Shown: positions 1 through 9,794, counted from the stretch's first letter. The stretch: 64,000 bases of DNA from Pseudoalteromonas gelatinilytica (GCF_001641615.1 NZ_LRRU01000014.1:124001-188000); one strand, 5' to 3'. Made by a program: numbers and translations. The notes: generated by a model from the letters alone, not told the origin.

Positions 1-657
1 GCCTGTGATTTCACGAAGTTGCTCACGGGCTGTTTCAACGCTGTTCTTAGCAACGATTTCTTGTGCTACTGAGTTATCGTACTGCGCTTGCGCTTCATGT
101 ACGTCAGTGATTGCAGTTAAACCTACCGCATAACGCTCTTTAGTTTGTTGTAATTGACGCTCGATAGCGCGTTTTTCAGCTTGAACAAACTCAAGGTTAT
201 CGATTGCACTGAGTACGTTGAAGTAACCATCAGCAACACGAACAATTAGGTCTTGGCGAGCATAATCATATTGTGCATTTGCTTGTAATGCTTGTTTATC
301 TGCGATACCCAGTGAATTCCATGCACCTAAATCAAACAGTGTTTGATTTAAGCTAATACCACGGCTGAATTCATCAGGGTCATAGTCATAACCGGTATAA
401 CCCGTTGCATCAGTACCGTCATAAAGATCTGATTTGGTTGATTGGTAACCAAGGCTTAAACCAATTTGTGGTAATAGTGCACTTAACGCGCGATCGCTCT
501 CAAAGGCTTGCGCATCTGCTTGGGCTTTTGCTTTAAGTACGGTAGGATCGTTTGCTGTCGCAATCTCGTAAACTTGTAGTAAGTCTTCAGCGTAACTTGC
601 TGTTGCAGTCAGTGCGCTTGAAAACCCAATCAGCGCAGCGAGTAGTGTTTTTTTCAT
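1..657 (-). CDS. tolC: Outer-membrane efflux channel TolC (N-terminal part; runs off the window)
   Basis: TolC forms the outer-membrane exit duct for tripartite efflux pumps and type I secretion. The 219 codons present begin with a Sec signal peptide (Met-Lys-Lys, hydrophobic stretch, Ala-rich cleavage region around residue 22). They continue with the usual TolC opening (YEIATANDPTVLKAKAQAD) and a periplasmic helix rich in Gln and Ala. The C-terminal half lies beyond the window edge. The start is the ATG complementary to 655-657. The gene is divergent from nudF, an arrangement also seen in E. coli, where tolC lies next to nudF-yqiB-cpdA-yqiA-parE. Identification rests on both sequence and this order. 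Confidence 0.93.
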   Translation of the reverse strand, partial: MKKTLLAALIGFSSALTATASYAEDLLQVYEIATANDPTVLKAKAQADAQAFESDRALSALLPQIGLSLGYQSTKSDLYDGTDATGYTGYDYDPDEFSRGISLNQTLFDLGAWNSLGIADKQALQANAQYDYARQDLIVRVADGYFNVLSAIDNLEFVQAEKRAIERQLQQTKERYAVGLTAITDVHEAQAQYDNSVAQEIVAKNSVETAREQLREITG

Positions 658-807
658 TGTTCGTTCAGTCCTTAGACAATTTTGTACTGTGACCATGGTA
701 CTCTTTTTTAATGAATAACCAAAAAAAAATTACGTAAATCTGCATGTCCAAGTGTAACAGAATATAATTGGCCGTAACATTTACTTAAAACGTGAAGGAA
801 ATAGTGA
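658..807. promoter_or_regulatory. tolC-nudF divergent intergenic region
   Basis: This 150 bp gap must hold the promoters for both tolC (leftward) and the nudF operon (rightward). A perfect TATAAT at 763-768 lies 39 bp upstream of the nudF start and is a plausible -10 box. No good -35 is visible at 17 bp spacing. An AAGGAA ribosome binding site at 795-800 precedes the nudF ATG by 7 nt. The run of nine A residues near 721-729 may add curvature. Confidence 0.45.
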
Positions 808-1440
808 ATGAAAATATCAGCAATCTCACAATTTAGCCATGATGACATAGAGTTAAAGCCAATTGAGCGTGTTTATGATGGTTTCTTTAAAATTAACACC
901 TATCGCTTTCATCATGCGTTGTTTGCAGGTGGTAAATCGGTTGAAGTTAAACGCGAAATTTTAGAGCGCGGCCATGCTGTTGCTGTACTTCCTTATGACC
1001 CTGCGACTGACCAAGTTTTGTTAATCGAACAAATTAGAATCGGGGCGCTCGCATCAAAGCAGTCACCTTGGTTACTTGAGTGTATTGCTGGTATGGCAGA
1101 TGGCAGCACTGATTACGAAGAGGTTGCTAAGCGCGAAGCATTTGAAGAAGCGGGTATTGAGCTTGATGAGCTGGAATTTATGATGTCATATCTTTCAAGC
1201 CCCGGCGGCACCACTGAGCGTTTGTATTTATATTTAGCACGTACTGACTTAGCAGGGTATCAAGGCGGTATTTTTGGCTTGGATAATGAAGATGAAGATA
1301 TCAAAACCCATGTAATGTCATACGATGAAGCTATGCTGCGCTTAGAACAGGGTGAAATAGACAATGCAGCGACAGTTATCTCATTACAGTGGTTAGCACT
1401 GAATAAGCAACGTATACTGTCTGATTGGAAAAACTCATAG
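808..1440 (+). CDS. nudF: ADP-ribose pyrophosphatase NudF (Nudix hydrolase)
   Basis: It hydrolyses ADP-ribose to AMP and ribose 5-phosphate in the cytosol. The 210 aa length matches the family. The Nudix box lies near residues 94-117 and reads GMADGSTDYEEVAKREAFEE followed by AGI. The REAFEEAG core with the metal-binding glutamates is intact, but the first glutamate of the consensus (G-x5-E) is threonine here. It is the first gene of a tight rightward run (nudF-yqiB-cpdA-yqiA-parE) with gaps or overlaps of only a few bases, so one transcript is likely. The AAGGAA site at 795-800 supports this ATG. Confidence 0.93.
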   Translation: MKISAISQFSHDDIELKPIERVYDGFFKINTYRFHHALFAGGKSVEVKREILERGHAVAVLPYDPATDQVLLIEQIRIGALASKQSPWLLECIAGMADGSTDYEEVAKREAFEEAGIELDELEFMMSYLSSPGGTTERLYLYLARTDLAGYQGGIFGLDNEDEDIKTHVMSYDEAMLRLEQGEIDNAATVISLQWLALNKQRILSDWKNS

Positions 1441-1449
1441 GGGATTATT

Positions 1450-1908
1450 TTGTCGTACGTCAGTGCCCAGCAGCGTTATATTCAAAGCTTACCTAAGTAC
1501 TTAACTTTGTGTGAGCATAATTACGTGCGTGCGCTTAAGCTCTTACCTCATGAACGCCGCGTCGGTCAGGAGCGTAAAGTGCAATTAGGTCACAGTACTT
1601 TTACGGTTAAAGTTGACGATACAGCAAAATACACCACAGATATTTCTATCAGCCAAGAGACGGGTAATTTACCTTCGGTTAAGCCATTGTATTTAACTGT
1701 GCGCATGTATCATGATGCGAAAGTCGCTGAAATTGTGCATCATGATTTTCATCAGCGCATCAAGCCTTCCTATGCTTACCCCAATCCGAATATGCATCAA
1801 AAAGATGAAAAATATCAGCTTAACGCCTTTTTATATGACTGGCTGGTGGCCTGTGTTGAAAACGGCCGTGCAGTTTTAAATTGGGATGTAAATAATGGCT
1901 TGGTTTAG
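1450..1908 (+). CDS. yqiB: DUF1249 family protein YqiB
   Basis: A small soluble protein (152 aa) of the YqiB/DUF1249 family, function unknown, always found between nudF and cpdA in related genomes. The start chosen is TTG at 1450, nine bases after the nudF stop, with a GGGGATT stretch upstream acting as a ribosome binding site. Visible features are a basic N-terminal third, several His and Tyr residues in the middle (YHDAKVAEIVHHDFHQRIKP), and no signal peptide or membrane segment. It overlaps cpdA by 14 bp, which suggests coupled translation. Confidence 0.9.
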   Translation: MSYVSAQQRYIQSLPKYLTLCEHNYVRALKLLPHERRVGQERKVQLGHSTFTVKVDDTAKYTTDISISQETGNLPSVKPLYLTVRMYHDAKVAEIVHHDFHQRIKPSYAYPNPNMHQKDEKYQLNAFLYDWLVACVENGRAVLNWDVNNGLV

Positions 1909-2677
1909 TTACGCCTACCATTTTGATAAAACAGCATTGAAAGTTGCCCACATCACAGACTGCCATTTATCAAAAGACACAACGGGTGAATACTTTAGCG
2001 TGAATACGGCAGCGTATTTTGCGCGTTGCTTACAAGCTATTGCTAAGCTAAATGTGGATTGTGTGGTGTTTGGTGGTGATTTAACACAAGATCACAGCAC
2101 TGAGTCTTACCAGCTTTTTGCTAAATTAATTGATAACTCAGCGCTCAGTTGTCCGGTGTTTTGGCTGCCAGGCAATCATGATGAACTTGCCGAATATGAA
2201 AAGCTTACAAGCCCGCAAATTTTAAACAATAAACGCATTACCTTTTTAGGTGGGCAGTTGCTGTTGGCAAACTCAAAAGGCCCGACGCCAGCAGGTTGGG
2301 TAACACACACGCATTTAGATGAATTAAGCCAAACGGTAGGGCAGGTACCTAGCGTGGTGTTTTGTCATCATAATCCGCTACCTATTCAAGCCTATTTAGA
2401 TAAACATATGCTAGAAAATGGCCCGCAGTTTTTAAATATGTGCGTCAATACAGAGCATTGCCTTGGCGTATTCCACGGTCATGTGCATCATGAGTACAGG
2501 CAAACCTACCGTGACCTTAGTGTGTATGCGACACCAGCCAGCTCAATCCAATTTAGCAAACACACGATGGCGTGGCAGCAAGAGGATTTAGGCCCCGCAT
2601 TTCGAATCATCGACTTAATAATTGATGAGCAACAAAACTTACTGTTAAGCACGGATGTAGTATGGCTAAACGAGTAA
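1895..2677 (+). CDS. cpdA: 3',5'-cyclic-AMP phosphodiesterase CpdA
   Basis: A class III cyclic nucleotide phosphodiesterase that degrades cAMP and so tunes Crp-dependent regulation. The calcineurin-like metallophosphatase motifs appear in order: DCHL (about residue 22), GGDLTQDHS (about 60), GNHDE (about 94), CHHNP (about 154) and GHVHHE (about 193). These supply the His/Asp/Asn ligands of the dinuclear metal site. The length of 260 aa is near the usual 270-275. It overlaps yqiB at its start and yqiA at its end (16 bp), consistent with one operon. Confidence 0.93.
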   Translation: MAWFSYAYHFDKTALKVAHITDCHLSKDTTGEYFSVNTAAYFARCLQAIAKLNVDCVVFGGDLTQDHSTESYQLFAKLIDNSALSCPVFWLPGNHDELAEYEKLTSPQILNNKRITFLGGQLLLANSKGPTPAGWVTHTHLDELSQTVGQVPSVVFCHHNPLPIQAYLDKHMLENGPQFLNMCVNTEHCLGVFHGHVHHEYRQTYRDLSVYATPASSIQFSKHTMAWQQEDLGPAFRIIDLIIDEQQNLLLSTDVVWLNE

Positions 2678-3222
2678 TTTATATTCATGGCTTTAATAGC
2701 TCTGAGCAATCTTACAAAGCAGTTCGTTTTGGTGAGCACATGGCGCAATTTGATGTCGATTATCAGGTGCCAAGATTAACTCATGAACCATTACATGCAA
2801 TTTTACAATTAGAACAACTGCTAAATGATGATACTGTATTACTAGGAAGTTCATTAGGCGGTTTTTATGCGACTTATTTGTCGCAACGTTATTCGATACC
2901 TGCGGTGGTAATAAACCCTGCAGTTCGGCCATTTGAGTTACTCGATAACTATTTAGGGCCAAATTATAACCCGTATCAAGATAGTCATTACGAACTTGAT
3001 AATCGTCACATGGATGCATTGCGCAGTTTATATTTGCCGCAATTAGACACTCCTTCATTGCTTTATTTGTTACAGCAAACGGGCGATGAAGTACTGCCTT
3101 TTCAACAGGCGGTTAACTATTATTCTCAGTGTAAGCAACACGTTGAATTTGGAGGCGATCATAGTTTTATCGGCTTCGAACAAACCTTTGCAAGTATTGT
3201 AGATTTTCTTAAAATCACGTAA
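2662..3222 (+). CDS. yqiA: Esterase YqiA (alpha/beta hydrolase)
   Basis: A small alpha/beta-hydrolase esterase of the YqiA/UPF0227 type. The oxyanion region is YIHGFNSS at the N-terminus. The nucleophile elbow is GSSLGG near residue 64, and the catalytic His lies in GGDHSF near residue 170. At 186 aa it matches the family length. Its start overlaps the end of cpdA by 16 bp and parE follows after 33 bp. Its natural substrate is not known. Confidence 0.9.
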   Translation: MAKRVIYIHGFNSSEQSYKAVRFGEHMAQFDVDYQVPRLTHEPLHAILQLEQLLNDDTVLLGSSLGGFYATYLSQRYSIPAVVINPAVRPFELLDNYLGPNYNPYQDSHYELDNRHMDALRSLYLPQLDTPSLLYLLQQTGDEVLPFQQAVNYYSQCKQHVEFGGDHSFIGFEQTFASIVDFLKIT

Positions 3223-3255
3223 AACATAGCTAAGCGCATAAAAGATATAAAAACT

Positions 3256-5145
3256 ATGAGTCAGCAAAATTATAACGCCGAAGCAATTGAAGTCTTAAAC
3301 GGGTTAGAACCCGTAAAACGCCGCCCAGGTATGTACACCGACACGGTTCGTCCTAACCACTTAGGTCAAGAGGTTATCGATAACAGTGTCGATGAAGCAA
3401 TGGCAGGTCATGCAACAAAAATAGATGTCATTCTTCATGAAGATAATTCCCTTGAAGTTATCGATGACGGCCGTGGTATGCCGATTGATATTCACCCTGA
3501 AGAAGGTATTCCGGGTGTGGAACTTATTTTTACCAAGCTGCACGCCGGTGGTAAATTCTCAAATAAAAACTATCAATTCTCGGGTGGCTTACACGGGGTA
3601 GGTATTTCGGTTGTAAATGCGCTATCGACTCGTGTTGAAGTTACTGTGCGCCGTGATGCACAGCAATTTCGCATGGCCTTTGAGAACGGCGATAAGGTTG
3701 AAGACTTAAACGTCATTGGCTCTGTGGGCAAACGTAACACAGGTACAACCGTGCGCTTTTGGCCTGATGCCAGCTATTTCGACTCAGCTAATTTTTCGAT
3801 TACTAAGCTTAATCATTTATTAAAAGCCAAAGCGGTATTATGCCCAGGCTTACGTATCAAGTTTACTAACAAGCAAACCAAAGAAAGCCAAGAATGGTAT
3901 TACGAAACTGGCTTAAAAGACTATTTAACAGAAGCGGTTAAAGGTTTTGAAATACTACCAAAAGAACCATTTATTGGTGAGTTTTCAAGCTCAACAGAGG
4001 GCGCTGACTGGGCTGTAGTGTGGTTGCCTGAAGGCGGTGAGTCCATTGCAGAAAGCTATGTAAACTTAATCCCTACTGCACAAGGTGGTACACACGTTAA
4101 TGGTTTACGCCAAGGTTTACTTGAAGCAATGCGTGAATTCTGTGAATTCAGAAACCTACTACCGCGTGGTGTAAAGCTAACACCTGATGATATTTGGGAG
4201 CGCTGTAGCTATGTGTTGTCGGTAAAAATGCAAGATCCGCAGTTTGCAGGTCAAACAAAAGAGAAATTATCATCTCGTTCTTGCGCGGCGTTTGTATCTG
4301 GTGTGGTGAAAGACTCATTTAGCTTATGGTTAAACGAGCACACTGAGACTGCTGAATTATTAGCTGAGCTATGTATCTCAAATGCACAGCGCCGCTTACG
4401 TGCTGCCAAAAAAGTTGTCCGTAAGCGCATTACCTCAGGCCCTGCGTTACCTGGTAAATTAACTGATTGTAGCGCTCAAGATAATGACCGCACTGAACTG
4501 TTTTTAGTAGAGGGTGACTCTGCGGGTGGTTCAGCAAAACAAGCACGCGACCGTGAATTCCAAGCAATCATGCCGCTGCGCGGTAAGATTTTAAATACGT
4601 GGGAAGTTGAGTCAGGGCAGATTTTAGCATCGCAAGAGGTGCATGATATTTCAGTGGCTCTAGGTATTGACCCAGACTCGAGTGATTTATCTGGTCTACG
4701 CTACAACAAGATTTGTATTTTGGCCGATGCTGACTCGGATGGATTACACATTGCTACCTTGTTATGTGCACTGTTTGTTCGCCATTTCCCTGCGCTTGTA
4801 AAAGAAGGTCACGTCTATGTGGCGATGCCACCGCTATTTCGTATCGACATCGGAAAAGAGGTGTATTACGCCCTTGATGAAGATGAAAAGAACGGTATTT
4901 TAGCGCGCATTGAAGCAGAGAAAAAACGCGGCAAAGTGAACGTGCAACGCTTCAAAGGGTTAGGTGAAATGAACCCATTACAACTGCGCGAAACGACCAT
5001 GGACCCTAATACGCGTCGTTTAGTACAGCTTACTTTGGATGAAGAAGAGCAAACCATGGAGATGATGGACATGCTTCTTGCGAAAAAGCGTTCATCAGAC
5101 CGTCGCCAATGGTTAGAAGATCACGGTAACCGCGCAGAAGTTTAA
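3256..5145 (+). CDS. parE: DNA topoisomerase IV subunit B ParE
   Basis: The ATPase subunit of topoisomerase IV, which decatenates daughter chromosomes together with ParC. Seen in order are: the GHKL ATPase fold with EVIDNSVDEA and DDGRGMP; GGLHGVG; the transducer domain; the TOPRIM domain with VEGDSAGGSA near residue 416 and DADSDG near 500; and the C-terminal ERFKGLGEM-like block (QRFKGLGEMNP). The 629 aa length is typical. Unlike gyrB there is no long insertion. parC lies downstream but is separated by one unrelated gene. Confidence 0.97.
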   Translation: MSQQNYNAEAIEVLNGLEPVKRRPGMYTDTVRPNHLGQEVIDNSVDEAMAGHATKIDVILHEDNSLEVIDDGRGMPIDIHPEEGIPGVELIFTKLHAGGKFSNKNYQFSGGLHGVGISVVNALSTRVEVTVRRDAQQFRMAFENGDKVEDLNVIGSVGKRNTGTTVRFWPDASYFDSANFSITKLNHLLKAKAVLCPGLRIKFTNKQTKESQEWYYETGLKDYLTEAVKGFEILPKEPFIGEFSSSTEGADWAVVWLPEGGESIAESYVNLIPTAQGGTHVNGLRQGLLEAMREFCEFRNLLPRGVKLTPDDIWERCSYVLSVKMQDPQFAGQTKEKLSSRSCAAFVSGVVKDSFSLWLNEHTETAELLAELCISNAQRRLRAAKKVVRKRITSGPALPGKLTDCSAQDNDRTELFLVEGDSAGGSAKQARDREFQAIMPLRGKILNTWEVESGQILASQEVHDISVALGIDPDSSDLSGLRYNKICILADADSDGLHIATLLCALFVRHFPALVKEGHVYVAMPPLFRIDIGKEVYYALDEDEKNGILARIEAEKKRGKVNVQRFKGLGEMNPLQLRETTMDPNTRRLVQLTLDEEEQTMEMMDMLLAKKRSSDRRQWLEDHGNRAEV

Positions 5146-5197
5146 TAAAGGGTGTAGTAACCTAATTGCTAGCAACGAATTAAAGGGCAAGACAAAA

Positions 5198-6298
5198 ATG
5201 AAAAAATTACTGACCTCCTTACTATCGCTGAGCTTGTTATCAGCGCCTGTAATGGCAAAAGATATTCTTGATAAGTTAACTGTTGCTGATGGCTTTTCTA
5301 TCAGCTTATTCGCTGATGATGTCGAAAATGCACGCCAAATTGCGGTATCAAAAAAAGGCATTGTTTACGCAGGTTCACGTAAAGCAGGAAACGTGTATGC
5401 ATTAATTGATCACAACAGTGATGGTGTAGCAGATAAAAAGATTGTGATTGCCACAGGTCTTGAAATGCCATCTGGTTTGGCTGTTAAAGATGGTGATTTA
5501 TATGTGGCTGAAGTGTCACGTATTATTCGTTTTAAAGACATTGATAAAAATCTAAAAGATCCTAAATTCGAAGTGGTATACGATAAGTTCCCAACAGATC
5601 GTCATCACGGCTGGAAGTTCATTAGCTTTGCACCAACAGGTGAATTAATTGTGCCAGTGGGTGTGCCATGTAACATTTGCGCTGAAGACGACAAATACGG
5701 TCGTATCTTTTCTTTAAATGTTGATACCAAAGAAATTAAAACGATCGCCAAAGGTGTACGTAACTCAGTTGGTTTTGACTATCATCCTACAACAAATGCA
5801 TTTTGGTTCAGTGATAACGGCCGTGACATGATGGGTGATGACATCCCTCCTTGCGAAATTAACCGTGTTGGTGAAGGCGAAGAGGGCGCGCATTATGGTT
5901 TCCCTTATGTTCACGCCGGTGCGATTTTAGATCCTGAATTTGGCGCAGGCAAAAGCATTGCTGACTATAAATCGCCAGCCCTTGCATTAGGTGCCCATGT
6001 TGCACCACTGGGTATCCATTTCTATAACGGCAAGCAGTTCCCTGCTAAGTATAAAGAGCAATTATTTGTTGCCGAGCATGGCTCTTGGAACCGTAGTAAA
6101 AAGTCAGGTTATAAAGTAATGCTAGCGAATGTTGATCAAGGTCGTATTACTAAATACACCCCATTCATCACTGGTTTCATGCAAAACGAAGAAACATTTG
6201 GTCGCCCAGTTGCATTTGCAGAGCTTGCAGATGGCAGCTTATTGATCTCAGACGACTTTGCTAACGTGATCTATCGTGTTAGTGCTAAGAAAAAATAG
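5198..6298 (+). CDS. Secreted PQQ-type sugar (sorbosone) dehydrogenase-like beta-propeller
   Basis: A 366 aa protein with a clear signal peptide (MKKLLTSLLSLSLLSAPVMA, cleavage after ...VMAK). It belongs to the glucose/sorbosone dehydrogenase family of six-bladed propellers, so a periplasmic or exported oxidoreductase role is likely. Family-type blocks include the repeated YVAEVSRIIRF and LFVAEHGSWNRS, the latter being a characteristic C-terminal block. Two cysteine-containing loops, PCNICAEDD and PPCEINRVG, may form disulfides or bind metal. Whether it binds PQQ cannot be settled by eye. It sits between parE (52 bp gap) and parC (10 bp gap) on the same strand, so it may be co-transcribed with the topoisomerase genes. 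Confidence 0.78.
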   Translation: MKKLLTSLLSLSLLSAPVMAKDILDKLTVADGFSISLFADDVENARQIAVSKKGIVYAGSRKAGNVYALIDHNSDGVADKKIVIATGLEMPSGLAVKDGDLYVAEVSRIIRFKDIDKNLKDPKFEVVYDKFPTDRHHGWKFISFAPTGELIVPVGVPCNICAEDDKYGRIFSLNVDTKEIKTIAKGVRNSVGFDYHPTTNAFWFSDNGRDMMGDDIPPCEINRVGEGEEGAHYGFPYVHAGAILDPEFGAGKSIADYKSPALALGAHVAPLGIHFYNGKQFPAKYKEQLFVAEHGSWNRSKKSGYKVMLANVDQGRITKYTPFITGFMQNEETFGRPVAFAELADGSLLISDDFANVIYRVSAKKK

Positions 6299-6308
6299 GT
6301 AAGCGTTA

Positions 6309-8606
6309 ATGAGTGATACAGATACCTTGCTGATGCAAGGCATAGAACAACAAACAATGGGGCGTTTTACCGAAGACGCCTACTTAAACTACTCAATGTA
6401 CGTCATCATGGATCGCGCCTTACCTCATGTAGGTGACGGTCTAAAACCTGTACAGCGTCGTATCATTTATGCAATGAGCGAACTGGGGTTATCGGCGCAA
6501 GCAAAATATAAAAAATCAGCGCGTACCGTGGGTGATGTACTGGGTAAATACCACCCTCATGGTGATAGTGCCTGTTACGAAGCAATGGTGTTAATGGCGC
6601 AGCCGTTTTCTTACCGCTACCCGCTGGTGGACGGTCAAGGTAACTGGGGTGCTGCGGATGATCCTAAGTCATTTGCTGCGATGCGTTATACCGAAGCGCG
6701 TTTATCTAAGTTCTCTGAAGTTTTATTAAAAGAGCTTGGCCAAGGCACAGTTGACTGGACCTCAAACTTTGATGGCACACTCGATGAGCCAATGGTGTTA
6801 CCTGCGCGTTTACCACATATCTTACTCAATGGTGTGACCGGTATTGCGGTAGGTATGGCGACCGATATTCCGCCGCATAATGTGCGTGAAGTTGCCAGTG
6901 CCTGTTGCTTACTTCTTGATAAACCAAAAGCTGAAATCGAAGAGTTGCTTGAGTTAGTGCATGCGCCTGACTACCCAACAGAAGCTGAGATCATCACACC
7001 CAAAGACGATATTCGTAAGATTTATCAGACCGGACGTGGCTCTATCAAGATGCGTGCAATTTACACTGAAGAGCAAGGTGACATAGTGATCACAGCGCTG
7101 CCTCATCAGTGTTCAGGTGCAAAAGTACTTGAGCAAATTGCTGCGCAAATGAATGCTAAAAAGCTGCCAATGGTTGCTGATTTACGTGACGAATCAGATC
7201 ACGAAAACCCAACTCGTATCGTAATTGTTCCGCGTTCTAACCGTATTAAGGCTGAGCCATTAATGGCGCACCTATTTGCAACGACAGACTTAGAAAAGAA
7301 CTACCGCGTAAACTTAAACATGCTTGGCCTCGATGGTCGTCCGCAAGTTAAAGACTTACGTAGTATCTTAACTGAGTGGTTAACGTTCCGCCGTGAAACA
7401 GTTCGCCGTCGTTTACAATACCGCTTAGATAAAGTGTTAGCACGCTTGCATATTTTAGAAGGTTTATTAACTGCTTTCTTAAATATTGACGAAGTCATTG
7501 AAATTATTCGTACTGAAGATAAACCGAAGCCTGTATTAATGGAGCGCTTTGGTATTACCGATATTCAAGCCGAAGCGATTTTAGAATTAAAACTACGTCA
7601 TTTAGCAAAACTTGAAGAATTCAAGATTAAAGGTGAGCAAGATGAGCTTGCTCTAGAACGTGATAAGTTAGAGCAAATTTTGGGTTCTGAGCGTCGTATG
7701 TCGACGTTGATGAAAAAAGAAATCCAAGAAGCGGCTGAAATGTACGGTGATGATCGTCGCTCACCTGTTGTTGAACGTTTAGAAGCAAAAGCACTAAGCG
7801 AAAAAGATCTTATTCCTTCTGAGTCAGTGACCGTTGTGTTATCTGAAAAAGGCTGGGCACGTGTCGGTAAAGGTCATGATTTAGATGTTGAAGGGCTAAG
7901 TTATAAGTCAGGCGACAGTTATAAAGCCTCTGCGCGAGGTAAGAGTAATCAGCCTGCGGTGTTCTTAGACTCAAGTGGTCGCGCTTTTGCTACTGATGCC
8001 CACAGTTTACCTTCAGCACGTAGTCAAGGCGAACCAATGACAGGGCGCTTTAACTTAAGCGCTGGTGCTAACTTTGAGCATGTCGTGATGGCAGAAGACA
8101 ACCAAGTGTTGTTAATGGCTTCAGATGCAGGTTATGGCTTTATAAGCGACTTTAAAGATCTGGTGAGTAAGAACAAAAACGGTAAAGCGCTGGTCAGTGT
8201 TCCTAAAGGGGGTGAGTTACTCGCGCCAATTAGAGTGACTGATGTAGCAACTGACTACTGTATGGCAATCTCTAACGAAGGCCGAATGTTGCTATTCCCA
8301 CTGCGCGACTTACCTAAGCTAAGTAAAGGTAAAGGCAATAAGATTATTTCTATCCCAAGTGCGAAAGTGCAAGCCCGTGAAGAGTTTGTAAAAGTACTGG
8401 CTGTGGTGCCTGAGGGCAGTAGCGTAACTCTGCATGCAGGGAAACGAAAACTGACACTCAAACCGTCTGATCTTGAGCATTATCATGGTGAACGCGGTAG
8501 ACGAGGTAATAAGTTACCACGTGGTCTGCAGCGAGTTGATGAAGCTGTTGTTGAAGTGATTCAGACTGATGATAGTGATGAGTCGCCAAGCGAAGTAACA
8601 GAGTAA
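6309..8606 (+). CDS. parC: DNA topoisomerase IV subunit A ParC
   Basis: The DNA-cleaving subunit of topoisomerase IV. The catalytic tyrosine lies in [10 protein letters not shown] near residue 122. The quinolone-resistance region reads [16 protein letters not shown], with the Ser and Glu of the wild-type (sensitive) form retained. The long coiled-coil region and a C-terminal beta-pinwheel follow, and the 765 aa length is normal. The start at 6309 lies 10 bp after the preceding gene. A strong terminator follows at 8614-8637. Confidence 0.97.
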   Translation: MSDTDTLLMQGIEQQTMGRFTEDAYLNYSMYVIMDRALPHVGDGLKPVQRRIIYAMSELGLSAQAKYKKSARTVGDVLGKYHPHGDSACYEAMVLMAQPFSYRYPLVDGQGNWGAADDPKSFAAMRYTEARLSKFSEVLLKELGQGTVDWTSNFDGTLDEPMVLPARLPHILLNGVTGIAVGMATDIPPHNVREVASACCLLLDKPKAEIEELLELVHAPDYPTEAEIITPKDDIRKIYQTGRGSIKMRAIYTEEQGDIVITALPHQCSGAKVLEQIAAQMNAKKLPMVADLRDESDHENPTRIVIVPRSNRIKAEPLMAHLFATTDLEKNYRVNLNMLGLDGRPQVKDLRSILTEWLTFRRETVRRRLQYRLDKVLARLHILEGLLTAFLNIDEVIEIIRTEDKPKPVLMERFGITDIQAEAILELKLRHLAKLEEFKIKGEQDELALERDKLEQILGSERRMSTLMKKEIQEAAEMYGDDRRSPVVERLEAKALSEKDLIPSESVTVVLSEKGWARVGKGHDLDVEGLSYKSGDSYKASARGKSNQPAVFLDSSGRAFATDAHSLPSARSQGEPMTGRFNLSAGANFEHVVMAEDNQVLLMASDAGYGFISDFKDLVSKNKNGKALVSVPKGGELLAPIRVTDVATDYCMAISNEGRMLLFPLRDLPKLSKGKGNKIISIPSAKVQAREEFVKVLAVVPEGSSVTLHAGKRKLTLKPSDLEHYHGERGRRGNKLPRGLQRVDEAVVEVIQTDDSDESPSEVTE

Positions 8607-8613
8607 AAACCAG

Positions 8614-8640
8614 AGGCCTGCAATTGCAGGCCTTTTTATT
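8614..8640 (+). terminator. Rho-independent terminator of the parE-parC operon
   Basis: A perfect 10 bp palindrome (aggcctgcaa / ttgcaggcct) at 8614-8633 runs straight into a T tract (ttttta). It lies 8 bp after the parC stop codon. Confidence 0.9.
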
Positions 8641-8689
8641 AGCAAAACTCACAAATACATTTAAGCGTACACATGTGCGCTTAAAGCTA

Positions 8690-8740
8690 TTGCAATAGCA
8701 TTTTTCACGTTATAATGCGCGCTGATTAGTACGAGGAGAA
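8690..8740 (+). promoter_or_regulatory. plsC promoter and ribosome binding site
   Basis: A perfect -10 TATAAT at 8711-8716 has a TTGCAA -35-like hexamer at 8690-8695, with a 15 bp spacing that is short of optimal. A strong GAGGAG Shine-Dalgarno at 8733-8738 supports the unusual TTG start at 8746. Confidence 0.55.
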
Positions 8741-8745
8741 TTCGT

Positions 8746-9459
8746 TTGTTAGCTATTTTTCGCATAATTTTCATGGCGTTATTTATTGTTTTAAGCTGTG
8801 TTTTTGGGCTGCTTTTATGCATTGTGAAGCCATTTCATACTAATAACGTGCATATTATTTCTGGTTGGTTTTGCAAGGTAGCTAAAATTTTAGGTGTAAA
8901 ACTTGAGCTTAAATATCACGAGACTCCTAAAAATATTGGCCCTGCTGTCTATGTAGCAAATCATCAAAATAACTATGACTTATTCACTTTGCCTGCCATG
9001 GTTCCAGAAAACTGTGTAAGCCTAGGTAAAAAAAGCCTTAAATGGATCCCATTTTTTGGTCAACTATATTGGTTATCGGGAAATATCTTAATTGACCGTG
9101 CTAACCGCTCAAAAGCGGCTGGCACAATTTCTAAATCGGCTGAGAAAATAAAACAAAAAGGTCTATCGGTTTGGATGTTTCCTGAGGGCACGCGAAGCTA
9201 TGGCCGTGGTTTATTACCCTTCAAAACAGGTGCTTTTCACACTGCAATGAGTGCAGATGTGCCAGTCGTGCCAGTTTGTATGAGTACAACACACAAAACT
9301 ATTAAGCTAAATCGCTGGGATAATGGTACAATTTACCTCGAAATGTTAGCGCCGATTTATCTTGATAAAGACGTATCTGCTCGTGACCATGCTTCACATG
9401 TTCATCAGATTATGGCTGCTAAAATAACTGAATTAGATGCTCAAGTGAGAAACAAATAA
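8746..9459 (+). CDS. plsC: 1-acyl-sn-glycerol-3-phosphate acyltransferase PlsC
   Basis: It acylates lysophosphatidic acid to phosphatidic acid at the inner membrane. The N-terminal 25 residues form one hydrophobic segment. The acyltransferase motifs are NHQNNYD (motif I, H-x4-D, about residue 72) and FPEGTRS (motif III, about 146), with a later VPVVPVCM block. The 237 aa length is usual. TTG is chosen as start because of the strong GAGGAG eight nt upstream and the in-frame membrane segment that begins there. The stop codon overlaps the rraB start (ATAATGG), so the two genes are coupled. Confidence 0.9.
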   Translation: MLAIFRIIFMALFIVLSCVFGLLLCIVKPFHTNNVHIISGWFCKVAKILGVKLELKYHETPKNIGPAVYVANHQNNYDLFTLPAMVPENCVSLGKKSLKWIPFFGQLYWLSGNILIDRANRSKAAGTISKSAEKIKQKGLSVWMFPEGTRSYGRGLLPFKTGAFHTAMSADVPVVPVCMSTTHKTIKLNRWDNGTIYLEMLAPIYLDKDVSARDHASHVHQIMAAKITELDAQVRNK

Positions 9460-9794
9460 TGGAAAATTGGCGCGAAATTACTGAAGACATCGTTACTTCA
9501 TTACTTGAAGATGGCTCAGATCCTGAAGTACTTTATGAAGTGGAACACCACTTTGTTAGCGAAAATTTTGAAAAGCTAGAGCAAGCAGCTTTAGCCGCTT
9601 TTAAACTAGGTTACGATGTTGAAGAACCTGCTGAACTTGAGCTTGAAGACGGCGAGAAAGTGTGGAGTTTTGACGTGGTTGTTGAGTGTGAACTTGACGT
9701 AGAAGCCATTATGGAAGATGTAGACAAGCTAGAAGCACTTGCTCAGCAAACAGATGTTGAATACGACGGCTGGGGCACTTACTTTCAGGAATAA
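9459..9794 (+). CDS. rraB: Regulator of ribonuclease E activity B (RraB)
   Basis: A small acidic protein (111 aa) that binds the C-terminal scaffold of RNase E and lowers mRNA turnover by the degradosome. The opening MENWREITEDIVTSLLEDGS and the closing DVEYDGWGTYF are typical of RraB. The protein is very rich in Glu and Asp, as expected. It begins inside the plsC stop codon. A block of short tandem repeats follows about 10 bp after its stop. Confidence 0.9.
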   Translation: MENWREITEDIVTSLLEDGSDPEVLYEVEHHFVSENFEKLEQAALAAFKLGYDVEEPAELELEDGEKVWSFDVVVECELDVEAIMEDVDKLEALAQQTDVEYDGWGTYFQE

